8,329 bases of DNA, from assembly GCA_013204355.1 (NCBI GenBank), contig JABMOA010000037.1:1-8329 (forward strand). Reading direction: 5' to 3'. The notes beneath the pieces were generated by a model. The model did not search any database and had not been told where the DNA came from. It saw nothing but the letters and a program-made list of their open reading frames with translations. A program made the translations under genes and the position numbers. The DNA comes from Candidatus Woesearchaeota archaeon. GTDB lineage: Archaea > Nanobdellota > Nanobdellia > Woesearchaeales > GW2011-AR9. Of the stretch, positions 6,440 through 8,329 are shown piece after piece. Numbering within the stretch: the stretch's first letter is position 1; every line of letters begins with the position of its first letter.

Positions 6440-7331
6440 TTGTTAAGTGTATAAAAATGTCCTCCAATTTGTTTTTGTGTGTTTCCATTTTTTCTATAGG
6501 TAAACCTTGGATGTCCGCCAAAACAGTTTCCCATTTGTCTTTCTTTTGATCTAATGCAATCGTCATTATTTTTCCGTTGATGGTAACATCATATTTTTTT
6601 AAATTTGCAGGAATCTTAAGTTCTTCTTTTAATGTCAAGCATAACCTTTCTCCTTCTAGTAATTTTAAAAGATTGTTTTTAGAATCTAATGTGGTAATTT
6701 CTCCATGATTGATGATTGCAATCCGTTCACATAATTCTTCTGCTTCTTCTAAATAATGAGTTGTTAATAAGATTGTAACGCCGGATTTATTTAATTTACG
6801 AATAAATTGCCAGATTGATTTTCGTGTTTCTACATCAACCCCTGCAGTTGGTTCGTCAAGAATAAGAATTTTTGGTTCATGGACTAATGCGCGTGCAATC
6901 ATTAACTTTCGTTTCATGCCGCCGGATAAAGTGATCGCTTTCATATCTTTCTTTTCCCACAATCCTAATTCTTTGAGGACTTTTTCTATTCTCTTCTTTC
7001 TAAGATCAGAAGGAATGCCAAAATATCCTGATGCAAAGTAAAGAATGTTATAGACTTTTTCAAATTGATCAAAATTGAATTCTTGTGGGACTAATCCTAT
7101 TAAAGCCCTTGCTTCTTTGTAATCTTTTACGACATCCTTACCAAATAATGTGACCTCGCCTGAGGTTTTATTTGCAAGTCCTGTGAGAATATGAATGGCA
7201 GTTGTTTTCCCTGCACCATTTGGTCCAAGTAATCCGAAGAATTCTCCTTCTTGGATTGAAAATGTAATTCCTTTAAGGGCTTCTGTTTTTGGATAAATCT
7301 TCTTTAAATCTTTAATAGTTATTGCGTCCAC
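6429..7331 (-). CDS. ABC exporter ATP-binding protein
   Basis: A 300-residue nucleotide-binding subunit of the DrrA/YadG/CcmA type, powering export through the permease encoded next to it. Counting from GTG 7331: Walker A GPNGAGKTT (36-44), Q-loop Q83 in LVPQEF, signature LSGGMKRKL (135-143), Walker B ILILDEP (155-161), D-loop AGVD (163-166) and H-loop H192 in TTHYLEEAE. After about residue 215 comes the accessory C-terminal domain common in this subfamily. All catalytic motifs are intact. The longest frame starts at ATG 7394, but the first 21 residues have no family counterpart. GTG 7331 lies 22 bases after a TATA box and gives VDAITIKDLKKIYP, the normal first strand of the domain. Confidence 0.94.
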   Translation of the reverse strand: MDAITIKDLKKIYPKTEALKGITFSIQEGEFFGLLGPNGAGKTTAIHILTGLANKTSGEVTLFGKDVVKDYKEARALIGLVPQEFNFDQFEKVYNILYFASGYFGIPSDLRKKRIEKVLKELGLWEKKDMKAITLSGGMKRKLMIARALVHEPKILILDEPTAGVDVETRKSIWQFIRKLNKSGVTILLTTHYLEEAEELCERIAIINHGEITTLDSKNNLLKLLEGERLCLTLKEELKIPANLKKYDVTINGKIMTIALDQKKDKWETVLADIQGLPIEKMETHKNKLEDIFIHLTNGK

Positions 7332-7353
7332 AATAAAAAAGTTAGGTGGGGAT

Positions 7354-7361
7354 GTTATAAA
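7354..7361 (-). promoter_or_regulatory. TATA box of the ABC exporter operon (decides the start)
   Basis: On the minus strand, TTTATAAC ends 22 bases before GTG 7331. It would be coding sequence if ATG 7394 were the start, so it supports the shorter ATPase. It lies 14 bases from the plus-strand TATA box at 7376-7383. Confidence 0.65.
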
Positions 7362-7375
7362 GGTTGTGGATAAAC

Positions 7376-7383
7376 TTTTTATA
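7376..7383 (+). promoter_or_regulatory. TATA box of the CPSC membrane protein gene (decides the start)
   Basis: TTTTTATA ends 21 bases before ATG 7405, predicting a leaderless mRNA. The longer frame from ATG 7366 would begin upstream of the box and so outside the transcript. Confidence 0.65.
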
Positions 7384-7404
7384 AGGGCACTCATTTACAG
7401 AAAT

Positions 7405-7926
7405 ATGAATTACTTCAAAACTATCAAAGAAGCTTTGCAAACAGTATTTTTCTCAAAGAAGTATTATGCAATCTCACTTATTGCGGGAATTATAATCTTT
7501 TCATTAAATGCAGTAATTAGAAATTATAAATTATTATTTGACCAATTTTCTTTTTCATTATTGTTTAACTTGGTTCTTGGTACATTTACATCATTTGCAA
7601 CAAGTATGTGGATTTCACTAATTATCGTTGCAATTCTTACAGGAATAATTGTTTCATTTACAGTATTTTTAATTGGTCGTCAAATTAATTCATCAGGTGT
7701 ATCTACAAGTATTACAAGTATTTTCATTGCAATTGTTGCACCAGCATGCCCATCATGTGCCGTTGGTTTGTTTGGGATTATTGGATTAGGCGGGTTAATG
7801 GTGTACCTCCCATTTAGAGGAGAAGAGTTTGGTCCATTGGCTATCTTATTAATTGCAATTTCTTTAGGATATCTTTCTAAGAAGGTTGTGACGAATACTT
7901 GTGAGATAAAAGAAAAAGAGAATTAA
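7405..7926 (+). CDS. Polytopic membrane protein with a CPSC motif, function unknown
   Basis: From ATG 7405 this encodes 173 residues with about five hydrophobic segments (near 20-38, 48-66, 68-90, 92-127 containing a break, and 144-158). The fourth holds VAPACPSCAVGLFG, with C105 and C108 in a CxxC arrangement, followed by IIGLGG. A third cysteine, C166, is in the charged tail. I do not recognise a named family. Intramembrane cysteine pairs of this kind occur in quinone-linked disulfide oxidoreductases (DsbB, VKOR) and in metal-handling proteins of the MerT/MerC type; the sequence decides neither. The gene is convergent with a thioredoxin-like lipoprotein and overlaps it by four bases, which hints at a thiol-redox link. 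ATG 7366 would overlap the divergent ABC gene's promoter and is rejected. Confidence 0.8.
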   Translation: MNYFKTIKEALQTVFFSKKYYAISLIAGIIIFSLNAVIRNYKLLFDQFSFSLLFNLVLGTFTSFATSMWISLIIVAILTGIIVSFTVFLIGRQINSSGVSTSITSIFIAIVAPACPSCAVGLFGIIGLGGLMVYLPFRGEEFGPLAILLIAISLGYLSKKVVTNTCEIKEKEN

Positions 7927-8270
7927 CCTTTAAACCCTAATTTCTCAGTAAGTTGTTGGATTGTAAATACGCCTGATACTTTGTTTCCATCTGCAAATTG
8001 CCATGTTGGATAAGAATTAATGCCTTCTTGGATACAAATTGGTGTTTGTGCTTTCCCATCTGGTGTGGAGCACTCTACATAATTAATTTTCTTAAAACTT
8101 TTTCCAAGGATTGCTTTTTGCTGTGCACACGCACTACACCAAAATGCACCATACATTAACACACCTTCTTGCGTAAGATGTTCTGCCAACAAATCATTTT
8201 TTCCTGTACATCCTGCTAAGACCAAGAGTGATACGATTGCAAATATTAAGAGTATGTTATTGATTTTCAT
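7923..8270 (-). CDS. Thioredoxin-like lipoprotein, VKOR-associated type
   Basis: A 115-residue exported thioredoxin-fold protein. The N-terminus has a basic start (MKINN), a hydrophobic core (6-18) and a lipobox LAGC at 18-21, so C21 should be lipid-anchored on the outer face of the membrane. The active site is FWCSAC (C45, C48), and the cis-proline loop is SYPTW (P88). An extra cysteine pair, C67 (YVEC) and C79 (PIC), and the ending GVFTIQQLTEKLGF match the thioredoxin domain fused to many VKOR proteins; the membrane VKOR part is absent here. A role in extracytoplasmic disulfide formation or thiol transfer is inferred. ATG 8270 is 23 bases after a TATA-like box. The stop overlaps the convergent CPSC gene within TTAA. 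Confidence 0.88.
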   Translation of the reverse strand: MKINNILLIFAIVSLLVLAGCTGKNDLLAEHLTQEGVLMYGAFWCSACAQQKAILGKSFKKINYVECSTPDGKAQTPICIQEGINSYPTWQFADGNKVSGVFTIQQLTEKLGFKG

Positions 8271-8293
8271 AAATAAGTTAGGTTGGTCTTTTG

Positions 8294-8301
8294 TATTTAA
8301 A
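8294..8301 (-). promoter_or_regulatory. TATA-like box of the thioredoxin lipoprotein gene
   Basis: On the minus strand, TTTAAATA ends 23 bases before ATG 8270, within the range seen at the other genes. It departs slightly from the TTTATA core. Positions 8302-8329 show nothing further that I can support. Confidence 0.55.
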
Positions 8302-8329
8302 TGTTATTATTTTTGAGGCTCTGTAGAAA

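Noticed and set aside
6210..6534. Frames at 6210-6446 (plus) and 6268-6534 (minus) around the ATPase/permease junction
   Set aside because: Both overlap the well-supported ABC genes and show no family features.
7332..7394. N-terminal extension of the ABC ATPase from ATG 7394
   Set aside because: The 21 extra residues have no counterpart in the family, and the stretch contains the TATA box for GTG 7331 and the divergent promoter.
7366..7404. N-terminal extension of the CPSC membrane protein from ATG 7366
   Set aside because: The start lies upstream of the TATA box at 7376-7383. ATG 7405 has the standard spacing.
1..8329. CRISPR array, insertion sequence, tRNA-linked integration or defence island
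   Set aside because: I saw no direct-repeat array, terminal inverted repeats, transposase or integrase, and no second copy of the tRNA 3' end within the window.

Overview
The window looks like the chromosome of an AT-rich archaeon with compact genes. The archaeal assignment rests on a PCNA sliding clamp, an archaeal-type RNase J, TATA-box promoters about 26 bases upstream of start codons, no visible Shine-Dalgarno sequences, and poly-T tracts after genes. Some genes have a bacterial flavour (a YyaL/SPATA20-type protein, a pentapeptide-repeat protein, a DUF2584-like protein). Together with low G+C and short intergenic gaps, this would fit a DPANN lineage such as Woesearchaeota or Pacearchaeota. 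That lineage is an inference and was not tested.

Layout. Positions 1-26 are the 3' end of a tRNA, followed by a T-run. On the plus strand come a small DUF4870 membrane protein, a possible 34-residue protein, RNase J and PCNA. PCNA meets a minus-strand block stop codon to stop codon. That block, read from its 5' end, is an ABC exporter ATPase and permease (7331 to 5675), a Qnr-like pentapeptide-repeat protein, a DUF2584-like protein and the thioredoxin-fold DUF255/YyaL protein. Divergent from the ABC operon is a plus-strand membrane protein with a CPSC motif (7405-7926). Its stop overlaps that of a minus-strand thioredoxin-like lipoprotein (8270-7923).

The most useful pattern is promoter geometry. 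Nine genes have a TATA-like octamer ending 20-23 bases before a plausible start codon, which places the expected transcription start on or next to that codon. Most transcripts are therefore probably leaderless. The spacing argues for shorter starts than the longest reading frames in four genes: RNase J (ATG 750), the DUF2584-like gene (ATG 4993), the ABC ATPase (GTG 7331) and the CPSC membrane protein (ATG 7405). The last two changes remove an apparent overlap and expose a 73-bp divergent promoter.

Functionally the window mixes housekeeping genes (tRNA, RNA turnover, DNA replication clamp) with envelope functions (ABC export, DUF4870) and a possible thiol-redox pair made of the CPSC membrane protein and the extracytoplasmic thioredoxin lipoprotein. 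I see no insertion sequence, CRISPR array, phage gene or clear defence island. No gene-free stretch exceeds 300 bases.
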